Positions 26,697-35,980 are shown, counted from the stretch's first letter. The stretch: 59,765 nucleotides of DNA from Candidatus Lernaella stagnicola (GCA_030765525.1 JAVCCK010000020.1:241286-301050); one strand, 5' to 3'. Program-made: numbers and translations. Notes: generated from the sequence alone by a model not told the origin.

Positions 26697-27476
26697 TCAA
26701 TACGTTTCGAGGAATTTCTTGGTGAAAAAGCGGTCCTGAACTTCGCCGTTGTACTCGCGCTGTTCGATGTTGATTTCGGTTTTCGCGCGACCGCCGCCTT
26801 GGCTGGTCACGACGATGTACAACTGCGTCCAGATTCCGTCGATCTGCTCGATCTTCTTCGATTCGATCGTTTTGATCAGTTTGCCGCCCTTGCCGAAAAG
26901 CTCCAGCTTGTAAGGCGCGAAATTATCGACGTCGATCAGTGACCGCGTCTTCGTATAGGCCGAGTTAACGTCCGGTTTCGGGGAGCTTTCCACCAGATAG
27001 CACTGCTTGCCGTTGTATACGGTTTCGGAAATCAACGTGTGGTTGAAGTCTTCCGCCGACTGCGTGCCCATGTCCTCGAAGAAAAGATCCGAACCCATGA
27101 ACTGGTCGCTCTTGTCGGCCTGCGCCAATTGGCGTGCCTTCTTCTGCGAGGGCAAATAGAGCCACTGCAGGTCGTCGGCGCCCTTTTTCTCCCAAGTCAT
27201 CAGGCCGGTGCCGTTGTTGTCGGCCGGTTCGGTGAAACGGATCAGCTTCTTGGAACCATCGGCGTATTGCTTGTCCCACGTGGTGAACTTGTAGACGCGC
27301 TTGCGGCCCTTTTTCGTGGTCACCGTCATCTTGTATTGCGTCACCTTGGTCGGCGTCTTGTCGAGTTCGAGTGAACGCTTGGCAATTTCAAAAGGCGTCA
27401 GATCGGCCGCGAAAGCCCAGCCAACCATCCACGCCAGCGCGAAGGCCACAGCCGTTAGGTACCAACGAAATTTCAT
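26697..27476 (-). CDS. LolA-like outer-membrane lipoprotein-sorting protein
   Basis: 259 residues from the ATG at 27476, after AAAGGAG. Signal peptide ending near AFA (residue 22). The body matches the PF17131-type LolA-like fold: YKMTVTTKKGRKRVYKFTTW, LIRFTEPADNNGTGLMTWEK, LQWLYLPSQKKARQL and the diagnostic DQFMGSDLFFEDMG. These periplasmic proteins have a hydrophobic cavity and are commonly encoded beside MMPL/RND exporters, where they are thought to ferry a lipid or lipoprotein. Encoded between the RND pump and the barrel, 20 bases from the pump. Confidence 0.9.
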   Translation of the reverse strand: MKFRWYLTAVAFALAWMVGWAFAADLTPFEIAKRSLELDKTPTKVTQYKMTVTTKKGRKRVYKFTTWDKQYADGSKKLIRFTEPADNNGTGLMTWEKKGADDLQWLYLPSQKKARQLAQADKSDQFMGSDLFFEDMGTQSAEDFNHTLISETVYNGKQCYLVESSPKPDVNSAYTKTRSLIDVDNFAPYKLELFGKGGKLIKTIESKKIEQIDGIWTQLYIVVTSQGGGRAKTEINIEQREYNGEVQDRFFTKKFLETY

Positions 27477-27496
27477 TGTAAGACTCCTTTCAGTCG

Positions 27497-30157
27497 TCAT
27501 TTTTCAGTTTCGGTTTTCGCCACTTTACGAATAAAGCCCGGGCGCAGCCAAATCAACAGTACGGGCAGGATCGTCAGCGAAATCAAACTCGCCGAGATCA
27601 TCGTTAAACCCGTCAGCAATCCCATGCGCATCATCGGATTGAAGTTGCTGAACGTCAGTACGAAAAAGCCAAGCGCGACCGCTACGGCGTTATACACAAT
27701 CGCCTTGCCGCTCGTCAGGTGGGTCACCACGACCGAGTCGAGGCGGCCGTTGCCTTCCTCGCGCGCTTGACGATATCGATTGATGTAGTGAATCGCATAG
27801 TCGATGCCGATACCGACCGCCGCCGCGGCAATCAACGCCGTACCCACGTCCAGCGGAATGTTCGTCAGACCCATCATGCCGAAGTTGCCCAGCACCGCCA
27901 ACGCCGCGGGTACCACGGCCAATAGTCCGCCGACGAAACTGCGAAAGATGATTGCCGCCAGGAAGAAGACCACCAACAGCGACAACGCCACCGATCGCAT
28001 CTGGCCCACGACGATTAAGCCGTCGACGATTTCACGAATCGAAGCTTCACCCGAAAAGCTATACCTTGAATCCAGCACCCGCGGCGAAGGCTCGACCAGC
28101 CCGGCCGTTTCCAGTAGCCGCTGTCCCAACGACACGCGCGGCGCCGGGCGACCGGCCATCTCGGGCCAATTCTGATTGATCCACGACGCGATTTCGCGTT
28201 TGACCGCGCGCATTATGTGGGTGCGGCCGTCGGTGACGCGGAAAGAAAGCCGCACGCGGCGGTAGTCGAAATCGATCACCGATTCAAGAGCGTCGCTCTT
28301 TTGCGAGAACAGGAACAGGGTGTCGGAAACGCCTTGGCGTGTTTCGGGGATGCGGTAGGCATCGGGCGCGTCGTAGGAAAGCGTCTGCCACATCTTCTTG
28401 ACGAAGTCGTTTACCGACATCGTCTTGCCGACATGGCCGGGAAACGCTTCGCGCACATGTTGTTCCAGTTCGTCGAGCTTCCGCAGTTGCTCCGGGTTTT
28501 TCCAAAAGTTCGGCTCGCCGCCATCAAGCATGGCATAGAAAGTATTTGTGCCCCCCAAAGCTTCTTGCAGGTATTTATCGGTTTGAACGATTTCGCTGTC
28601 GGCCTTGAAATACTCGATCATGTTGCTCGTGACTGACACGCGCATCGCCAGCCCCAGCACGATCACGCCGGTCACCAAAGAGATCACTGCGACCGTGCGC
28701 CGTCGCCGGCTGACGAAATAGCCCAAGCCGCCCAGCACCGCTCCCAGCGGTCCTTTGGACGGGTCGTGAGCCTTTCCGGCGGCGGACGCCGGGGCGGCAT
28801 TCTTACCGAAGGCCGCCAGCCAGGCGGGCACGAAAGTAATGCTGATCAGCAAGCACGCCAAGGCGCCGAAACTGGCCAGAAAACCGAAGTCCTTGATGGG
28901 AATGACGGTGCTGGTTGTCAGCGAGAGAAAACCGCCGACCGTCGTCAGGCCGGCCATGACCACAGCCAGGCCCACTTTGGCCATCGTGTCCACGATCGCT
29001 TCGCGCTTGTCCACGCCGGCGCGGCGCCCCTCAAGGAAATGGTGGATAATGTGAATGGTATAGGCGCTGCCGACCGCCGTGATAAGCGTTGGTATGGCGC
29101 TGGTTACCAGCGACAGTGACATGCCGATCAACGGCGTAAGCCCCACCGTCCAGATCGTGCCGAAAATCACGGTCATAAAAGGCATGGCCACGCCGATGGG
29201 TTTGCGGAAACTGACCACGAGCACGAGCAGTATCACCGCCAAAACGAAAGGAATCAGGCGGCGTAGGTCGCTTTGGAGGTAGCGACCGAGCCAAACCGAA
29301 ATCATCGGGATGCCGCCGGAGCGGAAGATGAGGCCGTCGCCGGGCTTGTCCATTTCGGCCAGCTTGTCGTCGATACGGCGCTGGAACTCGTTGGTGAAAT
29401 CGATCGTTACGCCTTCGGGGATAAAGGCGTAGACGGCCGCCGTTTTCATCTTGCCGGTTTTGGGGTCCGGTCCCGATACGACGTTGTTTTCGTACAGCGA
29501 CCAGGTTTTGACCCGACGCCGCACTTCGTCGGCTTCTTCCTGCGTTTGCGGCGGCGACTCCCACAGGTTCTCGACCATCAACCGGTGTTCAGGTTCACCG
29601 CCCGGCTCCAGCGGCGGCAGCGTCTCATCGTAGATGACGTCCATGGTCGCCAGGCTTTGCACATCGCCCAGGAATGCTTTTTTGGGCGCCTTGCAGACCC
29701 ACATCTTGACCATGCCGTCCACGTCCTCGGGGGGCAGGGCCTCTTCCACGCGCTTGATCTGTTCGGGAGTGCAGGGATTGCCGTCACGCTCGGCAATGAT
29801 CGTTTCCGCCTCTTCAGGCGTTACCCACAGGGTGTATTCGAAGTTGCCTTCGATCTCGATTTCCTGCAGCCAGTCGGTTAGCTGTTGCACTTTCTGCAGA
29901 ATGTCGGGGGCAAACACATCGTCGTAGGGTCCGCCATCTTCGACCGTGATGCCGATGATCGCCACGAACTCCGCACCGAATATTTCCATGGAACGAAAAT
30001 ACTGTTGGCGGGCATCCTGGGTTTCAGGCAGAAACTCTTTTACTTCGTTGTCGATTTTCACATGAGGGAGTTGCAGCGCAAAAAATACGGTAATTCCGGC
30101 GATGACGGCAATCGTCAACCACGGCCACTTAATAACAATTCGTGTGAGGGTTCGCAT
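27497..30157 (-). CDS. RND/MMPL-family transporter (HAE3-like)
   Basis: 886 residues with two similar halves, each of one helix, a large periplasmic loop and five helices. The first helix (WPWLTIAVIAGITVFFALQLP) is followed by KIDNEVKEFLPE, typical of HAE3/MMPL proteins. The membrane core has the sterol-sensing-like cluster FVLAVILLVLVVSF, ITAVGSAYTIHIIHHFLEGR and its counterpart GIGIDYAIHYINRYRQAREEG with the conserved Asp and His positions that carry protons. Family members export hydrophobic lipids or hopanoids. The start overlaps the marR stop by one base. Substrate unknown. Confidence 0.92.
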   Translation of the reverse strand: MRTLTRIVIKWPWLTIAVIAGITVFFALQLPHVKIDNEVKEFLPETQDARQQYFRSMEIFGAEFVAIIGITVEDGGPYDDVFAPDILQKVQQLTDWLQEIEIEGNFEYTLWVTPEEAETIIAERDGNPCTPEQIKRVEEALPPEDVDGMVKMWVCKAPKKAFLGDVQSLATMDVIYDETLPPLEPGGEPEHRLMVENLWESPPQTQEEADEVRRRVKTWSLYENNVVSGPDPKTGKMKTAAVYAFIPEGVTIDFTNEFQRRIDDKLAEMDKPGDGLIFRSGGIPMISVWLGRYLQSDLRRLIPFVLAVILLVLVVSFRKPIGVAMPFMTVIFGTIWTVGLTPLIGMSLSLVTSAIPTLITAVGSAYTIHIIHHFLEGRRAGVDKREAIVDTMAKVGLAVVMAGLTTVGGFLSLTTSTVIPIKDFGFLASFGALACLLISITFVPAWLAAFGKNAAPASAAGKAHDPSKGPLGAVLGGLGYFVSRRRRTVAVISLVTGVIVLGLAMRVSVTSNMIEYFKADSEIVQTDKYLQEALGGTNTFYAMLDGGEPNFWKNPEQLRKLDELEQHVREAFPGHVGKTMSVNDFVKKMWQTLSYDAPDAYRIPETRQGVSDTLFLFSQKSDALESVIDFDYRRVRLSFRVTDGRTHIMRAVKREIASWINQNWPEMAGRPAPRVSLGQRLLETAGLVEPSPRVLDSRYSFSGEASIREIVDGLIVVGQMRSVALSLLVVFFLAAIIFRSFVGGLLAVVPAALAVLGNFGMMGLTNIPLDVGTALIAAAAVGIGIDYAIHYINRYRQAREEGNGRLDSVVVTHLTSGKAIVYNAVAVALGFFVLTFSNFNPMMRMGLLTGLTMISASLISLTILPVLLIWLRPGFIRKVAKTETEK

Positions 30158-30618
30158 TAGGTTCCGTCTTTCCTTTCCAATAAAGCCGTCAACGGCGCGG
30201 CAATTTTTTCCAGCAGAGGCACCAACGTATCGCGCTCTTTCGGAGCCAGGCGCTCCAGCAGCGTCTTACTAAAATCGAGTAAAAATCCTTTGTGCTTTTC
30301 GAGCTGCTCGAAACCGACCTTCGTCAGACCCACCATCACAATGCGCCGATCTCGCTCCGCCCGCTCGCGCAGCAGGTATCCCCGCTGAACCAGACGGTCG
30401 ACAATACCGGTCATCGTGTTGGGCAGCATACCGGAAGTGACGGCCAGTTCGCTCATCGAAATCGGTCCTAGGCGGCCGACGACTTCCACTGTTGCCGCCT
30501 CCTGGATCGGCAGCACGACATTCTGCCGATCTCTTCCCCAATTGATAAAACCCTCGTCGACCAGCAATTGCAGGCAAGCACGAGTTCGTTCCGACAAAGA
30601 TTCATTTGCGGGAGTCAT
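30157..30618 (-). CDS. MarR-family transcriptional regulator
   Basis: 153 residues. Winged helix domain: ISMSELAVTSGMLPNTMTGIVDRL as recognition region (shortened: SELAVTSGMLPNTMTGIV) and the wing RERAERDRRIVMVGLTKVG with the conserved D-x-R. Such dimeric repressors respond to small phenolic or lipophilic ligands. It is the first gene of the RND operon and lies directly downstream of overlapping palindromes (30631-30652), so it should repress its own operon until the exported or related compound binds. Confidence 0.93.
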   Translation of the reverse strand: MTPANESLSERTRACLQLLVDEGFINWGRDRQNVVLPIQEAATVEVVGRLGPISMSELAVTSGMLPNTMTGIVDRLVQRGYLLRERAERDRRIVMVGLTKVGFEQLEKHKGFLLDFSKTLLERLAPKERDTLVPLLEKIAAPLTALLERKDGT

Positions 30619-30630
30619 TTATTTCACCCT

Positions 30631-30652
30631 TCGAATAATTCGAGTCTCGAAT
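30631..30652. promoter_or_regulatory. overlapping palindromes, MarR operator
   Basis: TCGAATAATTCGA (30631-30643) and ATTCGAGTCTCGAAT (30638-30652) are both perfect palindromes that share the half site ATTCGA, giving three half sites. They cover the predicted start point and leader of the marR operon promoter, the usual place for autorepression. Confidence 0.75.
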
Positions 30653-30658
30653 AAATGA

Positions 30659-30687
30659 AAACTAGCGAGGTGGACTTTAGTTGTCAA
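30659..30687 (-). promoter_or_regulatory. sigma-70-type promoter of the marR-RND operon
   Basis: On the minus strand TTGACA (30687-30682), a 17-bp spacer and TAGTTT (30664-30659). The start would fall at about 30652, at the edge of the palindromes. Confidence 0.6.
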
Positions 30688-30725
30688 CGGGCAAAGTCGT
30701 GGCTATTTTGAGATTGAGTGTCTGT

Positions 30726-30753
30726 TTGACTCAAATAGGAAGGCGCGTAAAAT
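30726..30753 (+). promoter_or_regulatory. sigma-70-type promoter of the metallopeptidase gene
   Basis: TTGACT at 30726-30731, 16-bp spacer, TAAAAT at 30748-30753; start expected near 30760, ATG at 30813. Confidence 0.5.
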
Positions 30754-30812
30754 GGCGCCCCAATCCGATTGGATAGGTGGTGAGCCCGGCAGGGCTCCAG
30801 AAAGGAAGCGAC

Positions 30813-32540
30813 ATGTACTCCCGCCTTAGTGTTTTGATCGCCTTTGCGGCTCTGCTGCTTATCCCGGCGACTTCCGTCTGGGCGATCGATTTCGACGTCG
30901 CTGCGTCGGTTGACGCCATCGAAGCCGACTTCGAAACGCAACAGATCGACGCCGACCAAGCGGCGTTGCAGATCGCCTTTGCGCTGTTCGACAACAGTCG
31001 GCTGCAGTCGCGCTATCACCGCGCGGCAAACGCGCCGAAAATTCGCACTTCGGAACTTGTCGGGACGAGCCAGTGCGGTACCGCCGAAATCTTGAAACTG
31101 CGGCGAATCCTGCAGCAGGCCTCGGCCGCGGTGCGGGCTCAAGTGCAGAAGATCATGATGCCGGGTACGCCGCGCGGCGTGACGCTTAACGCCGGCAAAG
31201 CCTTGGGCCACAATCCGCTCGGCACCGAACTTCCCAACAACTACTACACCGAACACTTCGCCATCCGGTGGGGTGACAGTTACGCGGCCGACACCGACAC
31301 CATCGAGTTTTGGGGCCAGATCCTGGAAGACGAGATATGGGACACGGAAGTCGTTGCCTGGGACTATCCCGACGTTTACGCGTCCGACACGTATTACGTT
31401 GACGTGTATATCGGCAACAGCGGCAGCGGTGCTCCGATCATCGACTTCGCCGGCGCCTACACCACGATATACGACGACGGCAGCCAGTGGGGCGAGGACG
31501 GTGAATACCAACCGCTGATCGTGTTCCACCCCGATCTGTTGGCGTACGAAAGCACGATTCAATCGGTCAGCGCGCACGAGTTTTTCCACACGTTGCAATT
31601 TACGTTAGCCGTCAACGGCGAGAACTATTACATCTTCGACCAAAACAGCCTTTGGTGGATCGAAGGAACCGCCACCTGGGCTTCCAGTGTGATGTATGAA
31701 GACCTGAATGACTACGTCTACTACGTGTACGGCTGGTCGCAGGAGGCCTTCGAATCTCTCACGAAACAGGGCAATGGCGACGAATACGGGCGTGTCATTT
31801 GGGCCCGGTTCTTGTACGAATTTCACGGCGGGTTGGATGCGATCCACGAAATTTGGGTCAACGGTTCGGGCACGAGCGCCTTGTTCGGCAACGCCGGTTA
31901 CCTGAAACACCAGGACATGGAATGGGACAACGCCTGGGTGGACTTCGTTCAACAGTTACTCGCGGAGAGTTTCGAAGATAACGATGTGATCCCGAATTTC
32001 GGTGATTATCGCACCGTCGCCACGTTCCCCTACGCACAGTGGGAAATTGACGGCAACCAGCAGCCGCACATCAACAGCGTGCATAAAATCATGGTGCGAA
32101 ACGGCGACGAAACGGATCCGCGATTGAATATCTGGTTCCAACCCGAGGACATCACGCTGGACGGCGCCGACTGGCTGCTCGTGGCATACAAGGAAACCGC
32201 TGCTGGCGACATCGAAGCACAAGTGCTCGACGTAAGCACCAAGGACGCGCCGTATGAATTCACTATCGACGGCCTGGGCTCCACGTACGACCGCATCCAC
32301 CTGCTGATTACGCCGATCAGTTCCACTGAAGATAACTATATCGCCAGTTGGGACTACATGCTGCAACTCACCCGCGGCGACGATGCCTTCCAGGAACCGC
32401 CGGTGGGCGACGACGATACCGCCGGTGATGACGACACGATCGGTGACGACGACGACGACGACGACGATGATACTTCCGGCGCTCAGCCGGGCGGCGACGA
32501 CGACGACGACGATGACGATGGGGGAGGCTGCGGCTGCTAG
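30813..32540 (+). CDS. Secreted metallopeptidase-like protein, Asp-rich tail ending GGGCGC
   Basis: 575 residues from the ATG at 30813, after AGGAAG. Signal peptide (LLLIPATSVWA, cleavage near 24). Middle region has a gluzincin zinc site: HEFFH at 255-259 in SVSAHEFFHTLQF, with a likely third ligand Glu284 in LWWIEGTATWA; this pairing is that of the MXAN_6640 family of putative metalloproteases. After an Ig-like C-terminal region, the last 44 residues are Asp-rich (DDDTAGDDDTIGDD and later runs) and the chain stops at GGGCGC. It has no lipobox at the N-terminus. The Cys-containing end resembles the first half of MYXO-CTERM type sorting signals but lacks the helix and Arg tail. Confidence 0.85.
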   Translation: MYSRLSVLIAFAALLLIPATSVWAIDFDVAASVDAIEADFETQQIDADQAALQIAFALFDNSRLQSRYHRAANAPKIRTSELVGTSQCGTAEILKLRRILQQASAAVRAQVQKIMMPGTPRGVTLNAGKALGHNPLGTELPNNYYTEHFAIRWGDSYAADTDTIEFWGQILEDEIWDTEVVAWDYPDVYASDTYYVDVYIGNSGSGAPIIDFAGAYTTIYDDGSQWGEDGEYQPLIVFHPDLLAYESTIQSVSAHEFFHTLQFTLAVNGENYYIFDQNSLWWIEGTATWASSVMYEDLNDYVYYVYGWSQEAFESLTKQGNGDEYGRVIWARFLYEFHGGLDAIHEIWVNGSGTSALFGNAGYLKHQDMEWDNAWVDFVQQLLAESFEDNDVIPNFGDYRTVATFPYAQWEIDGNQQPHINSVHKIMVRNGDETDPRLNIWFQPEDITLDGADWLLVAYKETAAGDIEAQVLDVSTKDAPYEFTIDGLGSTYDRIHLLITPISSTEDNYIASWDYMLQLTRGDDAFQEPPVGDDDTAGDDDTIGDDDDDDDDDTSGAQPGGDDDDDDDDGGGCGC

Positions 32541-32570
32541 CGGGGTAAAAACTCTGAAATAACGCCAACT

Positions 32571-32609
32571 AACGCCGGGGCGCTGCTGATGCAGTCCCCG
32601 GCGTTTTGT
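32571..32609 (+). terminator. rho-independent terminator
   Basis: AACGCCGGGG (32571-32580) pairs with CCCCGGCGTT (32596-32605); the loop folds again as CTGC-TGAT-GCAG. TTTT and TTT follow. It ends the metallopeptidase transcript. Confidence 0.88.
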
Positions 32610-32690
32610 TTATCTAGCCGCTCCGGCCGGTCCGACGACTCCGGCTTTAACGGAATCCTCATTAATTCTTAGCCATTTCCTAATATATTA

Positions 32691-32719
32691 TTGACCTCGC
32701 GTGGGGGCTTCGCTAAAAT
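32691..32719 (+). promoter_or_regulatory. sigma-70-type promoter of the Na/Pi cotransporter
   Basis: TTGACC at 32691-32696, a 17-bp spacer, TAAAAT at 32714-32719. An AT-rich stretch precedes it. The ATG chosen for the gene is 86 bases downstream. Confidence 0.6.
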
Positions 32720-32804
32720 CACGCCCGGCCGCGATGCCTCTTATTTTTGCGACACATCGTCTGAAACGATATTGCGCGCGGTGCACTACAACGCAGGGAC
32801 TCCC

Positions 32805-34463
32805 ATGATCCTGGAATTCACGTTCAAAGTCGCTGGCGGCCTCGGGATGTTTCTGTTGGGTATGCGACAAATGTCCGGCGGGCTCCAATCGATCGCCGGC
32901 GATTCCCTCCGCCGCATTATTGACCTCCTTACCAGCAATCGTATTGCCGCCGTATGCGTCGGCTTCGTCATCACCGGGGTCATTCAATCCAGCTCCATCA
33001 CATCCGTGATGGTCGTGGGCTTCGTCAACGCGGGCCTGATGAACCTTACGCAGGCGATCGGCGTGATTATGGGCGCCAATATCGGCACCACTATCACGGG
33101 TTGGATTATCGCGATCAAGGTGACGAAATACGCGTTGCCGATGATTGCCCTGGGCGCGTTCGTGTTCCTGTTTTCCAAACGGGAGAAGCCGCAGCTTTAC
33201 GGTCAGGTGCTATACGGGCTGGGCATGGTTTTTTTCGGTCTGCACTTGATGAAAGACGGCTTTTCGCCGTTGCGCGAGTCCGAGCAGATTATGGTCTGGC
33301 TGAATCACTTCGGCGCCGGCGGCCTGAGTTCGCTTATGCTGACGCTCGCAGTGGGGGCAGGCGTATGCATGCTCATCCAGTCCAGTTCGGCCTTCATCGG
33401 CATCGTCATGGCCATGAGTTCGACCGGACTATTGGATTTCGAGACGTCCGTCGCGCTGGTGTTGGCGGCGAATATCGGCACGACGATCACCGCCCAACTT
33501 GCGGCCTTAGGCACTAATGTCCACGCCCGCCGCGCGGCGCGCGCCCATATGATCTTCAACGTCGTCGGCGTGCTGTTGACGCTGCTCGTATTCCACCGAT
33601 TTATCGATATCGTCGACGCTCTCGTGCCCAATGATCCGAATCTACTCGCACCGGACGGCACGCGACCGTACGTGATGACCCATCTCGCGATGGCCACGAC
33701 GATTTTCAACGTGGCTTTCGTTCTGCTGTTCCTCCCCTTTGTCCAATACCTGGCGGCTTTTGTGGCGTGGGCGCTACCCGATCACGGTACCCAGGAACAA
33801 CACCTGATTGTGGTGGACGAACGTTTCCTTGAAACGCCCGCTCTCGCGTTGGAACAAGCTCGTCGCGAGGTCATCAAAATGAGCGGCTTGGTCAAGGAAA
33901 TGCTTGACAAGGGCCGGGCCTTGTTTTTGATGGAATCGGGCCGCACAACCGCAGCTCGCGAGATTTTCACGATGGAAGTCTCCGTTGACGAGATGCAAAA
34001 GGAATACTCGATCTTTTTGGCCAGGCTGCTGCAGGCTTCGCTGACCCGGGAGGAAAGCGAAGAAGCCCGTGAATTGATTCGCATCTCCGACGAACTGGAA
34101 AGCATCGGTGATTTTGCCGAAAACCTGGCCAAATGCTATATGCGCGCCAAGAAGAACAAAACGGTTTTCACAACGGCGGCCAAAGCGGATATTGAGCGTA
34201 TCGGCCGACACATCGGCGAATATTTCGATCTCATTCTCGAGGCTTTCGAGGGACAGGATACGACCCTGATGCCCGAAGCGAAAAGCCGCGGCGAAACCAT
34301 CAACGCGTTGGCCGATGAAATCCGTAACAACCATCTCGGTCGCCTAGATGGCGGCCAGTGCGACGCGTTGTCCGGATTGATCTTTTCCGACGTTGTGGTC
34401 TCACTGCGACGCATCAAGAACCACACCTTCAACATCGCCGAGGCGGTCGCCCTGCAAAAATAA
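32805..34463 (+). CDS. Na/Pi cotransporter fused to PhoU-like domain
   Basis: 552 residues from the ATG at 32805; earlier in-frame starts overlap the promoter. Two inverted membrane repeats each carry a QSSS motif (61-64 in GVIQSSSITSVM and 192-195 in MLIQSSSAFIGI) and an ANIGTTIT motif, the hallmarks of NptA/PF02690 sodium-phosphate cotransporters. Residues about 345-550 are a PhoU-like helical bundle (EVSVDEMQKEYSIFLARLLQ, ELESIGDFAENLAKCY), which probably gauges phosphate or gates the channel. It stands alone between a terminator and a convergent gene. Weak ribosome site (CAGGGA). Confidence 0.93.
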   Translation: MILEFTFKVAGGLGMFLLGMRQMSGGLQSIAGDSLRRIIDLLTSNRIAAVCVGFVITGVIQSSSITSVMVVGFVNAGLMNLTQAIGVIMGANIGTTITGWIIAIKVTKYALPMIALGAFVFLFSKREKPQLYGQVLYGLGMVFFGLHLMKDGFSPLRESEQIMVWLNHFGAGGLSSLMLTLAVGAGVCMLIQSSSAFIGIVMAMSSTGLLDFETSVALVLAANIGTTITAQLAALGTNVHARRAARAHMIFNVVGVLLTLLVFHRFIDIVDALVPNDPNLLAPDGTRPYVMTHLAMATTIFNVAFVLLFLPFVQYLAAFVAWALPDHGTQEQHLIVVDERFLETPALALEQARREVIKMSGLVKEMLDKGRALFLMESGRTTAAREIFTMEVSVDEMQKEYSIFLARLLQASLTREESEEARELIRISDELESIGDFAENLAKCYMRAKKNKTVFTTAAKADIERIGRHIGEYFDLILEAFEGQDTTLMPEAKSRGETINALADEIRNNHLGRLDGGQCDALSGLIFSDVVVSLRRIKNHTFNIAEAVALQK

Positions 34464-34490
34464 CCGTGGGAGATCAAGCGACTGCGCCGC

Positions 34491-35114
34491 TTAGGTAAGC
34501 TCCACTTTCCACATCCGCGCGCCGCGGGCCACGCAAATGCACCGATCCACGTATTCCACACCGTCGACATTGCGAGTCGGGGCGATTAACGTGCGCTCGA
34601 TGCCCATCCCAAAAGCGTTTCCCGCCATGGCCCGCAGGGGATCGATCCAATAGATGCGGTCGCGTCCGTAACAACGGTGCACTTCGATGACATGAGCGCC
34701 GGCGGCTGCCACACAAGTGCCCGTGCCGTGTTTCCACCAACCCAAAATCCCGGCGTCGAAATCACCCTTGGCGGCGGCGCGGGCGGTGTCCACTACATAT
34801 GCTTTGCGTCCGCGGCCGCGATCGAGCACGATCAGCAGCGGCCGGTCGCCCAATCGCACCAGGGCCGCGCCTTCCGGCGACACGCGAAGTCCCTCGGCGC
34901 GAAATTCGTGTTCCTCGCCGCTCTCGTACCGAACGCACATGGTCTCGCCCGCCATCGTGACTTCGCCCGTGTTCGCGCGGCGGTCCTTCTCCACTTCGGC
35001 CCATGGCAGGATCAATACCGCCCGTTCCAGCGGCAGAAAACTCTGATGCAGGAAGAATATGATCACCATGGCCAGCGCGCCGGCGATCATGATGCCGTAG
35101 TACAAGAGGATCAT
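34491..35114 (-). CDS. Membrane-anchored protein of unknown function
   Basis: 207 residues. One N-terminal helix (LLYYGIMIAGALAMVIIFFL) followed by a soluble, strand-rich domain of about 180 residues with two Cys-containing loops (GTGTCVAAAGAHVIEVHRCYG, in part; DRCICVARGARMW). The pattern is not one I recognise. Its ATG overlaps the end of the CDP-alcohol phosphatidyltransferase gene by four bases, so it is coupled to a lipid-synthesis enzyme and may assist or regulate it at the membrane (inference). Confidence 0.7.
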   Translation of the reverse strand: MILLYYGIMIAGALAMVIIFFLHQSFLPLERAVLILPWAEVEKDRRANTGEVTMAGETMCVRYESGEEHEFRAEGLRVSPEGAALVRLGDRPLLIVLDRGRGRKAYVVDTARAAAKGDFDAGILGWWKHGTGTCVAAAGAHVIEVHRCYGRDRIYWIDPLRAMAGNAFGMGIERTLIAPTRNVDGVEYVDRCICVARGARMWKVELT

Positions 35115-35863
35115 AACCGCCCCCGCAGACGTTGGATATGTTCCCTGATGCGTATCCGGCGTTCGGTCCGGCGCGAGAGCTGCTTTTCACGCCGCGCCAA
35201 CACGTCCGTACCCGGCCATGCCGTGCGGGTACCGGCGCCCAGTACACCGGGCAGAGTCCGCCGCAGGTGCACCATGCCTTGGATCGTTACGCCAATCTGG
35301 TACACGCTGAACACCAGCAGGAACCAGTTCAAAATGTCGATATGGAAATGCACTTTGATCAGTAGGAAAATAAACAAGTAGTACTTTGATTTGAATACGA
35401 AACGAAAGGGCTGCTCCATTACGTTGCGCGCAATGATCAGCACGATCATGTACAGATACGTGACGATATACAGACCGCCCAACAACGGCACCGCGTGGCC
35501 GAAGTGGATCGCCGTCAGCCCTACGATCACCATCGCCGTAATATCGTTCATGATGTCCAGCAACGCGCCCTTGTCCGATGCGTAGCGCCCCAGCCGCGCC
35601 ACCGGACCGTCGAAGCCGTCCAGAAGAATCGAGATGATGAGAATCACCCAGGCCGCCAAGTAGTTTTCCAGGCCGAAAAGCGGGAAGAAGAAAAACGCCA
35701 ACAAAAGAAAGCTGGCCAGCGTCAGCGTGTCCGAGCGCACGTTGCGGTGAACGAAGAACATGGCCAGCGGCCGCACAAATTGCGTACGCCGGTCGGCGAC
35801 CTTGTGGAAATACTCTTCTTCGGACGCGCCGAAGTAGTGCAATTTGCTGTGTTTTGCCGGCAT
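35111..35863 (-). CDS. CDP-alcohol phosphatidyltransferase family protein
   Basis: 250 residues with six membrane helices. The complete active-site motif D-G-x2-D-G-x2-A-R-x8-G-x3-D-x3-D starts at Asp82: LDGFDGPVARLGRYASDKG and then LLDIMND (Asp103, Asp107). The family swaps CMP of a CDP-linked lipid or alcohol for another alcohol, as in PgsA, PssA or inositol/choline phospholipid synthesis; the alcohol is not evident. An N-terminal 30-residue cytoplasmic arm precedes helix one. First gene of a two-gene operon, divergent from tsaD by 117 bases. Confidence 0.9.
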   Translation of the reverse strand: MPAKHSKLHYFGASEEEYFHKVADRRTQFVRPLAMFFVHRNVRSDTLTLASFLLLAFFFFPLFGLENYLAAWVILIISILLDGFDGPVARLGRYASDKGALLDIMNDITAMVIVGLTAIHFGHAVPLLGGLYIVTYLYMIVLIIARNVMEQPFRFVFKSKYYLFIFLLIKVHFHIDILNWFLLVFSVYQIGVTIQGMVHLRRTLPGVLGAGTRTAWPGTDVLARREKQLSRRTERRIRIREHIQRLRGRL

Positions 35864-35980
35864 TGCCTCCCCTTTATCCTCAGTTCAAAAATGCCTGTCC
35901 ATGAGCGCAGCGTCAAGAGCGATTTCCCGGCGGCAATCGTGACTTGGCGACGGACGCGGTTTCCTGTAAACAAGTGAGCG

